NCBI RefSeq assembly: GCF_902859585.1
Contig: NZ_CADIJM010000011.1
Span: forward strand, 1 to 64,000
DNA length: 64,000 nt
Reading direction: 5' to 3'
DNA from: Achromobacter animicus
Lineage (GTDB): Bacteria > Pseudomonadota > Gammaproteobacteria > Burkholderiales > Burkholderiaceae_B
Shown: positions 54,432 through 63,486 of the stretch, piece by piece
Layout: each line of letters starts with the position of its first letter
How positions within the stretch are numbered: position 1 is the stretch's first letter
Notes under the pieces: model-generated
What the model saw: only the letters and a program-made list of their open reading frames with translations
Database searches by the model: none
What the model was told of the DNA's origin: nothing
Position numbers and translations under genes: made by a program

Positions 54432-55109
54432 CTACGCCTTGGGCGAGGCCGGATTCAACCGGTGCAAAGCCGCCGACGCCAGCTGGCCGACGGATTCAAG
54501 AAACGTCGTGCCCATTTCCGGCGTGAAACGTTCCGGGTCGTCTGAACCCAGCACCAGCAGGCCCACGGCGGCGCCGTCGGCTTCGAGGCGCAACGGAACC
54601 AGCGCCAGCGACTTGGGCTTGGCGTCCAGCCACGCCACTGCTTCGAAGGCGGTGTCGGCGCCGACATACGGCGTCTTCAGGCTGTCGGTGAAGGTGCGCA
54701 CGTCATCGGATACGGGCTCGCCGTAGCCGTGATCGGGCAGGTCAGACAGGTTCCACAGGCGCAGCGCCACGTGGTTCAGTTCGAATTGTTCGGCCAGGCC
54801 CAGCGCGATTTCGCCGGGCACCAGCTGAGGATCGCATTCGGACAGCAGGCGGCAGCACCACTTGGCCACGTGCGAACCGATGGTCTCGTTGGCGGTGGCG
54901 TTGCGGACCAGTTCGTTCAGGCGCCATTCGAGTTCGCGGGTGCGCTCGCGCAGCGTGAGGATCTGGCGTTCGCCCAGCGAGATGGCGCGCGAACCGTGCG
55001 GATGCGGCACCTGCAGGGTGGCGAAGACTTCGGCGTGGTCGTCGAAGAAGCCGGGGTTCTCTTGCAGGAAGGTTGCGATGTCCTGGGCGGTGAAAGCGGT
55101 ATCGGTCAT
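54432..55109 (-). CDS. DUF484 family (GAF-like) protein
   Basis: This 225-residue protein has the N-terminal block DIATFLQENPGFFDDHAEVF, a short coiled coil (LREREL-type heptads near 50-75) and a GAF-like C-terminal domain (LALVPLRLEADGAAVGLLVLG). DUF484 genes typically lie between dapF and xerC, as here. No biochemical function is known. Four bases separate it from dapF. Confidence 0.85.
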   Translation of the reverse strand: MTDTAFTAQDIATFLQENPGFFDDHAEVFATLQVPHPHGSRAISLGERQILTLRERTRELEWRLNELVRNATANETIGSHVAKWCCRLLSECDPQLVPGEIALGLAEQFELNHVALRLWNLSDLPDHGYGEPVSDDVRTFTDSLKTPYVGADTAFEAVAWLDAKPKSLALVPLRLEADGAAVGLLVLGSDDPERFTPEMGTTFLESVGQLASAALHRLNPASPKA

Positions 55110-55113
55110 AGAG

Positions 55114-56007
55114 TTATCGGTTCAGCGCCATGGAAAAGACGAGCTTGTCGATGTCGACCTGGCCCGTGAAGACGGATTCGGCCGGGCCGGTCATGCGGAG
55201 TTGTTCGCCGTTCCAGGCGACGGTCAGCACGCCGCCGAGCGCTTGTACGCGCACGGGCGAATCGAGCAGGCCGCGGCGGATGCCGGCCGCGACGGCGGCG
55301 CAGGCGCCCGTGCCGCAGGCCAGCGTTTCGCCGACACCGCGCTCGAAGACGCGCAGGCGGATGTTGTTGCGGTCGACAACCTGCATGAAGCCGGCGTTGA
55401 CGCGGCGCGCAAAGCGCGGATGGGTTTCGATCAGCGGCCCCAGCACGGCGACGGGCGCGGTGTCGACGTTGTCGACGACCTGCACGGCGTGCGGGTTGCT
55501 GATGGCGACGGCGGACAGAGTGACCGTGCGGGGAAATCCGGCGGGGGCGTCGAGGTCCAGTTCCCAGAGGGTGTCCTGGCCCTGCGTGACGGAAGGCAGG
55601 CCGGCGGTGTCGAAGGGCAGCGCGGCCGGATCGAAGCGGGTGCTGCCCATTTCCACGGTGACCTGCTCGTCGTCGCCTTCGTCCAGGACGAGGATGCCGG
55701 TGGCGATCTCGGCGCGAAGCGGATTGTGGTCGGACAGGCCTTGCTCGTGCACGAAGCGCACGAAGCAGCGGGCGCCATTGCCGCAGTGTTCGACCTCGGA
55801 TCCGTCGGAATTGAAAATGCGGTAGCGGAAGTCGGCGTCCGGCCGCGTGGCGCGTTCGACCAGCAGGATCTGGTCGGCGCCGACGCCGAAGTGGCGGTCG
55901 CCGAGGGCGCGCGCGCGTTCGGGCGTCATCTCGATGGTCTGGCGGACCCCGTCGAGCACAACGAAATCGTTGCCCGCGCCGTGCATTTTGGTGAAGTTCC
56001 AGTTCAT
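55114..56007 (-). CDS. dapF: diaminopimelate epimerase
   Basis: DapF converts LL- to meso-diaminopimelate for lysine and peptidoglycan. The 297-residue enzyme has the two catalytic cysteines in [11 protein letters not shown] (about 84-94) and [11 protein letters not shown] (about 228-238), and begins [18 protein letters not shown] 56007 is used because the six upstream codons are not conserved. Confidence 0.96.
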   Translation of the reverse strand: MNWNFTKMHGAGNDFVVLDGVRQTIEMTPERARALGDRHFGVGADQILLVERATRPDADFRYRIFNSDGSEVEHCGNGARCFVRFVHEQGLSDHNPLRAEIATGILVLDEGDDEQVTVEMGSTRFDPAALPFDTAGLPSVTQGQDTLWELDLDAPAGFPRTVTLSAVAISNPHAVQVVDNVDTAPVAVLGPLIETHPRFARRVNAGFMQVVDRNNIRLRVFERGVGETLACGTGACAAVAAGIRRGLLDSPVRVQALGGVLTVAWNGEQLRMTGPAESVFTGQVDIDKLVFSMALNR

Positions 56008-56055
56008 CTGCGGATTATCCCCCATTCTCGCGGTGCGGCGAGTGCGCGCCGCGGT

Positions 56056-56946
56056 TCAGTACAGCTTGGCTTCGCCTTCGGGGCGTGTCTTGAAGCGGCG
56101 GTGCACCCAGTAATACTGGCTGGGGCAGCGGCGCACCCAGGATTCGAGTTCGCGGTTCAGGCGGGCGGTGGCCGCTTCCAGCGTGTCGTCGCCCGGAAAG
56201 TCGTCAAGTGGCGGCAGCACGTCGACATGGTACTTGCCGGTGTCAGGATTCCAGAACCCCACGATCGGCAGGACGGCGGCGTTCCATTTCTGGGCGAGCT
56301 GCGCCGTCGCGAGCAGCGTGGCGGCGGGCACGCCGAAGAACGGCACGAAGACCGAGCCCTGCCGGCCAAAGTCCATGTCGGGCAGGTAGTAGACCGGGCG
56401 CGGGGCGCGCAGGTGCCGGATCAGGTCGCGCACGCCGTCCTTGCGGCTGACCAGGAATACTTCATTGAAGCGCGCGCGCCCGGCGGCCACGACGGCGTCG
56501 ATGTGCGGATCGCTTTGCGGCGTATACATGGTGGCCGCGCTGGGCACTTCCATGGTCAGGCGGGTGGCGGCGGCGTCCAGCGCGATGAAGTGGGGCGCAA
56601 GCAGGATGACCGAGCGGCCCTCGGCCGTCAGCGCGTTGATGCGGTCGGCGCCGGTCTGCGTGACCATCTCTTTGATGGCCTCGGGCGTGCCGTACCACAG
56701 CACGCCGCGGTCGACGATGGATTGCGCCAGCGCGCGGAAGTGATCGGCCACCCACTGTTCACGCACGGCCTCGGGCTGGTCGGGAAAGCTCAGTTCAAGA
56801 TTGCGGCGGACGATGCGCGCGCGCGACTTGGCCAGCCGCGGCGCCAGCCAGCCCAACACCGCGCCGATGCGCAGGCGCGTCGACGGCTTGATGCGGCCGA
56901 ACCATTTCAGCAGGGTAACCAGCGTGCGCGTTTTTCTATCGTTCAT
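56056..56946 (-). CDS. lipid A biosynthesis acyltransferase, LpxL-type (copy 1)
   Basis: This 296-residue LpxL/HtrB-family enzyme transfers a secondary acyl chain to Kdo2-lipid IVA at the inner membrane. The catalytic HX4D motif is HFIALD (about 120-125), and later blocks RHLRAPRPVYYLPDMDFG and GSVFVPFFGVPAATL are conserved. Bordetella carries two adjacent paralogues (LpxL1 and LpxL2) with different site or chain specificity; which one this is cannot be decided here. Confidence 0.9.
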   Translation of the reverse strand: MNDRKTRTLVTLLKWFGRIKPSTRLRIGAVLGWLAPRLAKSRARIVRRNLELSFPDQPEAVREQWVADHFRALAQSIVDRGVLWYGTPEAIKEMVTQTGADRINALTAEGRSVILLAPHFIALDAAATRLTMEVPSAATMYTPQSDPHIDAVVAAGRARFNEVFLVSRKDGVRDLIRHLRAPRPVYYLPDMDFGRQGSVFVPFFGVPAATLLATAQLAQKWNAAVLPIVGFWNPDTGKYHVDVLPPLDDFPGDDTLEAATARLNRELESWVRRCPSQYYWVHRRFKTRPEGEAKLY

Positions 56947-56985
56947 GGATGTGGATGGAGACCGGACGGCGGGATGAGCCAGGGT

Positions 56986-57852
56986 TCAAGCGGTCGGGGG
57001 CGCCGGTTCAGCGTCGGGCGCCGGGGTCGCGCCGCGCGGAGTCTTGTAGCGGTTGTAGCTCCAGAGGTACTGGTCGGGGCAGCGGCGGATCAGCGTTTCC
57101 ATCGCGGCGTTGATGAGGGCGGCCTGGGCCTCGGGCTCGGCGGGCAGCGGCTCGGGCACGCGCACGTAGTGGATGCGCCAGCCTCGGCCCTTGGGCAGGC
57201 GTTCGCCGGCCGTGAGGATGATGGGGACGTTGGTCTGCGATGCAAGCTTGCCGGGCAGCGTCATGGTGTAGGCCAGGCGCCCGAAGAACGGCACCCACAC
57301 GCCGTCGCCCACGCTGGGCGCCTGGTCGGGCAGCATGCCGACGGATTCGCCGCGGCGCAGCGCGCGCACGAACTCCCGCACGCCCTGCATGTTGGCGGGC
57401 ACCGCATTGACGGCCGAGCTGTTGCGCGCCGTTTCCAGCAAGGGCGCCAGCGCTTCCTTGCGCGGGGGGCGGAACATCACCGTCATGGGCATCTGGCGGG
57501 CCAGGTAGCGCGCGGTGATCTCAAAGCAGCCCAGGTGCGGCGTCAGAAACAGGATGCCGCGGTTCTCGGCGCGGGCGGCGGCGACCACGTCGTCATCGTC
57601 GGAGACCACCTGCGCCAGGCTTTCCTGGTTGCGGAACCAGACGCGGGGATTCTCGAGAATCATCGCGCCGGCTTCAGCCGCCGCGCGCCGGGCGAACGCC
57701 GCGCCGGGGTAGCCCGCCTGCGCCGCATTGGCCTGCAGGCGCCGCCGGTACTTGCCCGGCAAGGCGTAGATGGCGCGTCCCGCGAACCTTCCGATCGCAT
57801 GCGCGACGGGGAGCGGCAGGGCGGCAAAAAGTCGGAACAGAGGCAGCAACAT
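56986..57852 (-). CDS. lipid A biosynthesis acyltransferase, LpxL-type (copy 2)
   Basis: The 288-residue paralogue shares the architecture of the gene downstream: N-terminal hydrophobic segment, HX4E motif HLGCFE (about 107-112; Glu in place of Asp), and MLPDQAPSVGDGVWVPFFG (about 172-190). It adds a second secondary acyl group to lipid A or a related lipid. The pair lies on the same strand 39 bases apart and divergent from metK. A Pro-rich tail ends the protein. Confidence 0.88.
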   Translation of the reverse strand: MLLPLFRLFAALPLPVAHAIGRFAGRAIYALPGKYRRRLQANAAQAGYPGAAFARRAAAEAGAMILENPRVWFRNQESLAQVVSDDDDVVAAARAENRGILFLTPHLGCFEITARYLARQMPMTVMFRPPRKEALAPLLETARNSSAVNAVPANMQGVREFVRALRRGESVGMLPDQAPSVGDGVWVPFFGRLAYTMTLPGKLASQTNVPIILTAGERLPKGRGWRIHYVRVPEPLPAEPEAQAALINAAMETLIRRCPDQYLWSYNRYKTPRGATPAPDAEPAPPTA

Positions 57853-58126
57853 GCGTCAAAAGGTTGAAATCGGGCAGGGTAATACTGCTGATCGAGGCAT
57901 ATGGATACACCCCGGCAACAAGCATAAGAACGGCATTTTCGCTTAAAATGCGCCCAGTCGCCGAGTTAACCGACAACTTGCGGGGCGACGGCAAGGGTAC
58001 TGCGCTTCGCGCAGCCTGCGCCAAATCCGCTAAAGCGTCGCGCCCAGTTGGCATTGCATGCAGACCGGGGTGCAACGCGCCTCGAGAACCTATGCGCCGG
58101 CAAGACCGGACAATAAGGACGCATCT
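57853..58126 (+). promoter_or_regulatory. metK leader region
   Basis: The 274 bases before metK hold no plausible gene. TAAAAT at 57944-57949 is a possible -10, which would leave about 170 bases of untranslated leader. Two hairpin-forming segments are visible: GCGCTTCGCGC (58001-58011) and paired CGCC/GGCG elements nearby. The leader does not match SAM or SAH riboswitch cores that I can recall. Confidence 0.35.
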
Positions 58127-59290
58127 GTGGCCAACAACGATTTTCTCTTCACTTCCGAATCCGTCTCCGAAGGGCACCCCGACAAGGTTGCCGACCAGAT
58201 CTCCGATTCGATCCTCGACGCCATCTTCACGCAAGACCCCAACGCGCGTGTTGCAGCCGAAACGCTGTGCAACACCGGTCTCGTCGTGCTGGCTGGCGAA
58301 ATCACCACCACCGCCAACGTCGATTACATCCAGGTCGCGCGCGACACGATCCGCCGCATCGGCTACGACAACACCGAATACGGCATCGACTACAAGGGTT
58401 GCGCGGTGCTCGTCGCCTACGACAAGCAGTCGCCCGACATCGCGCAGGGCGTGGACCGCAGCTCGGAAGACTACCTGAACCAGGGCGCCGGCGACCAAGG
58501 CCTGATGTTCGGCTACGCCTGCGACGAAACCCCTGACCTGATGCCTGCCCCGATCTGGTACGCGCACCGCCTGGTGCAGCGTCAGAGCGAACTGCGCAAG
58601 GACGGCCGCCTGGGCTGGCTGCGCCCGGACGCCAAGTCGCAGGTCACGTTCCGCTACGTCGACGGCCGTCCCGCCGAAGTCGACACCGTGGTGCTGTCGA
58701 CCCAGCACGCGCCGGAAGTCTCGCAAGAGACCATCCGCGAAGCGGTCATCGAAGACATCATCAAGCCCAGCTTCCCCGAAGGCCTGATCACGCCCAAGAC
58801 CAAGTTCCTGGTCAACCCGACCGGCCGCTTCGTCATCGGCGGCCCGCAAGGCGATTGCGGCCTGACCGGCCGCAAGATCATCGTCGACACCTACGGCGGC
58901 GCTTGCCCGCACGGCGGCGGCGCGTTCTCGGGCAAGGATCCGTCCAAGGTCGACCGTTCGGCCGCCTACGCCGCCCGTTACGTGGCCAAGAACATCGTGG
59001 CCGCCGGTCTGGCGCGCCAGTGCCAGGTGCAGGTCAGCTACGCCATCGGCGTGGCCGAACCCATCAACATCACCGTCTACACGGAAGGCACCGGCGTCAT
59101 CCCCGACGACCAGATCGCCAAGCTGGTGCGCGAGCACTTCGACCTGCGTCCGAAGGGCATCGTGAACATGCTGGACCTGCTGCGCCCGATCTACACCAAG
59201 ACCGCCGCCTATGGCCACTTCGGCCGCTCCGAGCCCGAGTTCTCGTGGGAAGCCACGGACAAGGTCCAGGAACTGAAGAAGTCCGCCTGA
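58127..59290 (+). CDS. metK: S-adenosylmethionine synthetase
   Basis: MetK makes S-adenosylmethionine from methionine and ATP. The 387-residue protein shows [20 protein letters not shown] (about 8-27), [15 protein letters not shown] (about 120-134) and [16 protein letters not shown] (about 260-275). It starts with GTG at 58127, preceded by TAAGGAC. SAM from this enzyme feeds the O-chain methyltransferase and LipA reactions. An intrinsic terminator follows. Confidence 0.97.
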   Translation: MANNDFLFTSESVSEGHPDKVADQISDSILDAIFTQDPNARVAAETLCNTGLVVLAGEITTTANVDYIQVARDTIRRIGYDNTEYGIDYKGCAVLVAYDKQSPDIAQGVDRSSEDYLNQGAGDQGLMFGYACDETPDLMPAPIWYAHRLVQRQSELRKDGRLGWLRPDAKSQVTFRYVDGRPAEVDTVVLSTQHAPEVSQETIREAVIEDIIKPSFPEGLITPKTKFLVNPTGRFVIGGPQGDCGLTGRKIIVDTYGGACPHGGGAFSGKDPSKVDRSAAYAARYVAKNIVAAGLARQCQVQVSYAIGVAEPINITVYTEGTGVIPDDQIAKLVREHFDLRPKGIVNMLDLLRPIYTKTAAYGHFGRSEPEFSWEATDKVQELKKSA

Positions 59291-59317
59291 CGCGATCCAG
59301 GATCCGCGATGCGGATA

Positions 59318-59348
59318 ACGAAAAGCGCCCGATTGGGCGCTTTTTCGT
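59318..59348 (+). terminator. intrinsic terminator after metK
   Basis: Stem AGCGCCC/GGGCGCT around GATT is extended by ACGAAA/TTTCGT and followed by a T-run. It lies 28 bases after the metK stop and, being symmetric, can also end the amidase transcript from the other side. Confidence 0.88.
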
Positions 59349-59428
59349 TTTGTGCCGCCGATGAACGGCGTTCTTGATTCACGGCGCGCGCCGGCCGGGC
59401 CGGGCTTCTGCCGTGGCTGCGCGCGGCG

Positions 59429-60856
59429 TCAAAGACCCCAGGCCGACAGGTCCGGCTGCAGCGGCGTTGGAGACAGCACCGTTTCCAGCGCCGCTGCGCA
59501 GTCCAGCAGCGCGGCGTCACCGCCTGCGGGCGCCAGCAGTTGCACGGCGCACGGCATGCCGTCCATGTCCAGGCCCGCCGGCAGCGCAATCGCCGCCGCG
59601 CCGAGGAAGTTGGCCGGGCGCAGCAGCTTGCCCAGGCCGGCGTGGCGCGTGTCCTGCGAGTCCAGCGCCTGGGCGGCCTGATCGCTGGCGGGCATGAGCA
59701 GGGCGTCAACGCCCCGCATGGCTGTTTCGAAAGCCGCCATGTCGGCCTGGCGGCGCAGCAGCGCGGCCTCGTAGCTGGCCTGCGTGATCCGGCCGCCAGC
59801 GGCGATGCGCGCGCGCACCACGTCCCACAACGGTTGCGAGGCGTCTTCGGCCAAAGCGCCGAAATAGCGGAAGGCCTCGTACGCCAGCACCAGCGAGTTG
59901 TCTTCCGCCATGCGCGCAAAGGACAGCGAGGCGGGCGGGTGCCAGGCGGTGGGCGTAAAGCCAGCCTCTGCCAGGCGTCCCTGCGCCGCGTGCCAGGTTT
60001 GCAGCGCCTCGTCGGTCAGCGGGGCCGGCCAGGCCTGCGGCGCCAGTACGGCGACGGCGCCCGGCTGGCGCGCGGCGGTGTGACGCAGGCTGGTGAAGCG
60101 GGCGGCCGGCAGCGCCAGCGTGGCGCCGTCATCGACGTCCGGGGCGGCCAGCAGTTGGGTCAGGAGACGGGCGTCGCCGACGCTGCGCGCAATCGGGCCC
60201 AGCACGTCCAGCGTGTCGGACAGCGGCAGGCAGCCCGCGCGGCTGATAAGGCCGGAGGACGGCTTGTAGCCGACCACGCCATTCAACGCCGCCGGCGCGC
60301 GCACCGAGCCGCCGGTGTCGCCGCCCAGCGCCAGCGGCGTCAGACCGGCCGCGACCGCCACGCCCGCGCCGCTGGACGAGCCACCCGGCGCGCGCGCCAC
60401 CGTTGCGTCCCACGGATTGCGGGCGGTGCCCTGCGTCGGGTTCTGTCCCGACAGCCCGAACGCGAACTCCGTCATGCGCGTCTTGCCCAGGATCACCATG
60501 CCTTGCGCCGCCAGCCCGCGCGTTGCCGCGGCGGTTTCCGTGCTGACGACGCCGGCGCGCGCCTGCGAGCCGCCGGTGCACGGCGTGCCTTCCCACTGCA
60601 CGCTGTCCTTCACTGCGACCGGCACGCCATGCAGCGGGCCCAGAGTGATGCCGGCGTCCAGCAAACGGTCTGCCGCCTCAGCCTGCGCCAGCGCGCGCTC
60701 GGCCGTGACCACGCTGTAGGCGGCCAGTGCGGCGCCGCGCTCGATGCGGTCGAGGAAATGCAGGGTAAGATCGCGCGACCGGAGCTTGCGCTCGCGGATG
60801 GCGCGGGCAAGCTGGCGGGCGTCCTGGAAATGCGGAGTGGTGTCTTGGGCGGGCAT
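59429..60856 (-). CDS. amidase (amidase-signature family)
   Basis: This 475-residue cytoplasmic hydrolase has the Ser-cis-Ser-Lys catalytic set: Lys in PVAVKDSVQWEG (about 79-90), the Ser-rich PGGSSSGAGVAVAAG (about 152-166), and the nucleophile region GGDTGGSVRAPAALNGVVG (about 173-191). It resembles GatA and AtzF-like amidases, but no gatB or gatC is adjacent. The substrate is not known; proximity to the MHS transporter upstream could mean uptake and hydrolysis of one compound. Confidence 0.85.
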   Translation of the reverse strand: MPAQDTTPHFQDARQLARAIRERKLRSRDLTLHFLDRIERGAALAAYSVVTAERALAQAEAADRLLDAGITLGPLHGVPVAVKDSVQWEGTPCTGGSQARAGVVSTETAAATRGLAAQGMVILGKTRMTEFAFGLSGQNPTQGTARNPWDATVARAPGGSSSGAGVAVAAGLTPLALGGDTGGSVRAPAALNGVVGYKPSSGLISRAGCLPLSDTLDVLGPIARSVGDARLLTQLLAAPDVDDGATLALPAARFTSLRHTAARQPGAVAVLAPQAWPAPLTDEALQTWHAAQGRLAEAGFTPTAWHPPASLSFARMAEDNSLVLAYEAFRYFGALAEDASQPLWDVVRARIAAGGRITQASYEAALLRRQADMAAFETAMRGVDALLMPASDQAAQALDSQDTRHAGLGKLLRPANFLGAAAIALPAGLDMDGMPCAVQLLAPAGGDAALLDCAAALETVLSPTPLQPDLSAWGL

Positions 60857-60872
60857 GTGTCTCGTCGAAATG

Positions 60873-60905
60873 GAAAAAGCCTTCCGGTCCTCGGCGGGAC
60901 CGGAA
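60873..60905 (-). terminator. intrinsic terminator of the MHS transporter gene
   Basis: On the minus strand TTCCGGTCC and GGACCGGAA form a nine-base stem with loop CGCCGA, followed by GGCTTTTTCC. It lies between the transporter stop and the amidase start, suggesting partial separation of the two genes. Confidence 0.75.
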
Positions 60906-60967
60906 AGCGATCTGATCGGGATGGCTGAGCGGGGGACGGCCTACCGGGATGGCCTACCGGGGCTGGT

Positions 60968-62272
60968 CTATTTCAGGACCTGGCCTTTCGTCTCAGGCAT
61001 GCGGATGAAGGTGATCAGTGTGATCACGGCGCCCGCCAGCACGTAATAGAAGAACCAGCGCTCCATGCCCTTGCTTTGCAGCCAGGTCAGCAGGTAGGGC
61101 GTGGTGCCGCCCAGCAGCGCGACGACCAGGTTGTACGGCGTGCCGATGCCGACGGCGCGCACGCTGGTGGGAAACTGCTCGGACATGATGGCCGGGGCGA
61201 TCGCGGTGTACATCGCGTAGAGCACCAAACCGAACAGTTCGACGGCCAGGATCGAACCGAATGACGGCCCGAGCGTGGTCATGACCGGATAGAAGAAGAT
61301 CAGGTAGCCGGCGGCAAAGAAGATCAGTTGGGGCTTGCGGCCGATGCGGTCGGACAGCATGCCGAACAGCGGCTGCACCAGCATGAATACGATCAGCGCG
61401 ACGGTGTTGGCCGCAAACGCGGTCTTGGGGTCGGCGCCGACCTGCCGGATGGCGTAGGTGGGCACGTAGGCCACGAAGATGTAGAACGCGAACGTGGTCA
61501 GGACCGAGAAGCCCACGATGCGCAGCACTTCGCGCGGATGGTCGCGCAGCAGCGTGCGCAGGGGTTGCTTTTCGATGCCGGCCTTCTTGGCGTGCGAGAA
61601 GGCTTCGGTTTCCGGGATGGCACGGCGGATCCACATGCCGGCCAGGCCGCCCAGCGCGCCCAACAGGAACGGGATGCGCCAGCCCCACTCGGCCATGTCG
61701 GCCTTGGTGAGAACGGTGGTCAGGATCCAGCCCACGGCCGAGGCGGCCAGGATGCCGACCGCGGCGCTGAAGAAGACGAAGCTGGAATAGAAGCCGCGCT
61801 TGTTCGGCGGCGCCATTTCCGCCAGGAAGGTCGTGGCCGAGGCATACTCTCCGCCCAGCGACAGGCCTTGCAGCAGGCGCGCGGCGGTCAGCAGCAGCGG
61901 CGCAGCGATGCCGATGGTGGCGTAGGTCGGCGTGATGGCGATGATGAGCGAGCCGCCCGCCATCATCAAAATCGTCAGGCCCAGTGCGGCCTTGCGGCCG
62001 TAGCGGTCGGAGAAGATGCCGAGCACCCATCCGCCCACCGGACGCATGAAGAAGCCCACCGCGAAGATGCCGAACGTCGCAAGCAGGGCAGTGGTTTCGT
62101 TGCCGGGCGGGAAGAACTGGCTGGAAAAGAAAATGGCGAACGACGCGTAGATGGTCCAATCGAACCATTCCACCGCATTGCCTACACTACCGGCCAGAAT
62201 CGTGCGGCCGCGCGAAACGGGCGGGGCGCTTGCGCCTTGCGCCGCGCGCAAGGTTGCGGATGTGCTGCTCAT
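60968..62272 (-). CDS. MFS transporter, metabolite:H+ symporter (MHS) family
   Basis: This 434-residue permease has 12 expected membrane helices. MHS-family marks are the N-terminal GNAVEWFDWTIYASFAIFFS (about 30-49), FMRPVGGWVLGIFSDRYGRKAAL (first cytoplasmic loop) and LLQGLSLGGEYASATTFLAE. Members carry organic acids such as 2-oxoglutarate, citrate or shikimate; the substrate is not identifiable. It is divergent from the Lrp-type gene at 62355, with a palindrome between them. Confidence 0.88.
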   Translation of the reverse strand: MSSTSATLRAAQGASAPPVSRGRTILAGSVGNAVEWFDWTIYASFAIFFSSQFFPPGNETTALLATFGIFAVGFFMRPVGGWVLGIFSDRYGRKAALGLTILMMAGGSLIIAITPTYATIGIAAPLLLTAARLLQGLSLGGEYASATTFLAEMAPPNKRGFYSSFVFFSAAVGILAASAVGWILTTVLTKADMAEWGWRIPFLLGALGGLAGMWIRRAIPETEAFSHAKKAGIEKQPLRTLLRDHPREVLRIVGFSVLTTFAFYIFVAYVPTYAIRQVGADPKTAFAANTVALIVFMLVQPLFGMLSDRIGRKPQLIFFAAGYLIFFYPVMTTLGPSFGSILAVELFGLVLYAMYTAIAPAIMSEQFPTSVRAVGIGTPYNLVVALLGGTTPYLLTWLQSKGMERWFFYYVLAGAVITLITFIRMPETKGQVLK

Positions 62273-62299
62273 GACGTCCTCAAATTGTGTTTTGTTTTT

Positions 62300-62314
62300 T
62301 GGTCAAATAGACCA
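62300..62314. promoter_or_regulatory. palindromic operator between MHS transporter and Lrp-type gene
   Basis: TGGTC-AAATA-GACCA is a perfect inverted repeat with an A/T-rich centre in a strongly AT-rich divergent spacer (62273-62354). The layout of short arms around an AT core is like Lrp/AsnC-family sites, so the adjacent regulator is the obvious candidate. Confidence 0.6.
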
Positions 62315-62354
62315 CTAAATTTTGTGTTTTTATCAATGCGCGAACGTTAGATTA

Positions 62355-63359
62355 ATGGATATGGTCACGTCAAGTAAGGGTAATTCCCTAAGCGCCGCGT
62401 TGGACGACACGGATCTCGCGTGCCTCGTCGCGCTGCAGGCGCAGCCTCGCGCGTCCTGGCGCGAGCTGGGCGCGGCGACCGGCATCGCCGAGCGAACCGT
62501 CGCGCGGCGCATCAAGCGCCTGATGGACGCGGACGCGCTGCGCGTCATCGCGGAACCGGACCCGCTGGCCACCGGCCGCGGCGTGGTGCTGCACGCCTGG
62601 GTGCGCTGCCGGTCTGGCCGGGTGCCGGACGTGGCCGACCAACTCGCGAAGCTGGACATCAGCCAGCTCGTGGTGACACTGGCCGGTTCCGCCGATCTGA
62701 TGGCCGAGCTGACGCTGGCCGACGCGGCCGATATGCCGGACGTCGTGACCCACGTGCTGCCGTCCATCGACGGGGTGGAGCACGTGGAGGCGCGGCTGGT
62801 GCTTCGGCCGTTCCGGCGCGCGGGCCAGTGGCGGATTCAGCCGGCGTCTGAAGGCGATGCGGACGCGCCGCTGCTGTCCCCGCCAGCCGCGCTGACCGAT
62901 CCCGAGCAGCGCATGGTGTCGCACCTGATGCGCGATGGCCGCGCCAGCCTGGCGGAGCTGGCCGAACGATCCGGCGTCAGCGAGCCCACCGCGCATCGCC
63001 TGCTGCAGAACCTGGTGGAGCGCCGGGCGCTGAGCTTTCGCGTGGAAGTCGAGCCGGCGCTGGTCGGCTTTCCGGTGGAAGCGGTGATCTCGGTGCAGGT
63101 GCGTCCGCAAACGGTGGACGCGCTGGCCGCGCATCTGGCGCTGGACCCCAATACCCGCTGCCTGTTCGGCACCAGCGGCGCGTCGCAGCTTTTCTGGCAC
63201 GTGCTGTGCCGCGACAGCCTGCATCTCTGGGACGTGGTGACGCGGCGGCTGGGCGAGCTGGACGGCGTGCTGAACAGCGAAGTCGGCGTGGTGATGCGCG
63301 CGCACAAGCGTTGCGGCATTGTGCGCGCGGGTGCGCGGCTGGGGGCGGACGCCGCGTGA
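62355..63359 (+). CDS. Lrp/AsnC-family regulator with two fused Lrp-like halves
   Basis: At 334 residues this is about twice the usual Lrp length. The first half has a helix-turn-helix (ELGAATGIAERTVARRI, about 32-48) and an effector domain. The second repeats the pattern with LAELAERSGVSEPTAHRLL (about 202-220) and its own effector domain. It probably senses an amino acid or related ligand and controls the divergent transporter. ATG 62355 is used; 62361 is also possible. Confidence 0.85.
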   Translation: MDMVTSSKGNSLSAALDDTDLACLVALQAQPRASWRELGAATGIAERTVARRIKRLMDADALRVIAEPDPLATGRGVVLHAWVRCRSGRVPDVADQLAKLDISQLVVTLAGSADLMAELTLADAADMPDVVTHVLPSIDGVEHVEARLVLRPFRRAGQWRIQPASEGDADAPLLSPPAALTDPEQRMVSHLMRDGRASLAELAERSGVSEPTAHRLLQNLVERRALSFRVEVEPALVGFPVEAVISVQVRPQTVDALAAHLALDPNTRCLFGTSGASQLFWHVLCRDSLHLWDVVTRRLGELDGVLNSEVGVVMRAHKRCGIVRAGARLGADAA

Positions 63360-63373
63360 TGTTCACGCGGGGC

Positions 63374-63447
63374 CGCCTTCGGCCCTTCCGGCCCTTCCGG
63401 CCCTTCCAGCCCTTCAGACCCTCCAGACCCATTAGGCCCTTCCGGCG
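63374..63447. repeat. imperfect tandem repeat of about 9 bases
   Basis: Units of CCCTTCCGG type recur (three near-perfect, then degenerate CCCTTCAGA and CCCTCCAGA copies) in the spacer between the Lrp-type gene and livF. The array is not in a gene. No terminator hairpin is seen here. Confidence 0.6.
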
Positions 63448-63486
63448 GCCACACTTCCAGGCGGCCGCCTCGGCGCCTCACTTCCG

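Noticed and set aside
54862-57867. A 1001-codon open frame on the plus strand across dapF and the acyltransferase genes
   Set aside because: It is antisense to four well-supported genes, has a composition typical of frame shadows in GC-rich DNA (His, Arg, Gly, Ala rich) and shows no domain.
57950-58126. SAH or SAM riboswitch before metK
   Set aside because: A GCAACGC...CTCGAG segment recalls part of the SAH element, but the conserved GAGGAGCGCTGC core and its pairing partner are not present.
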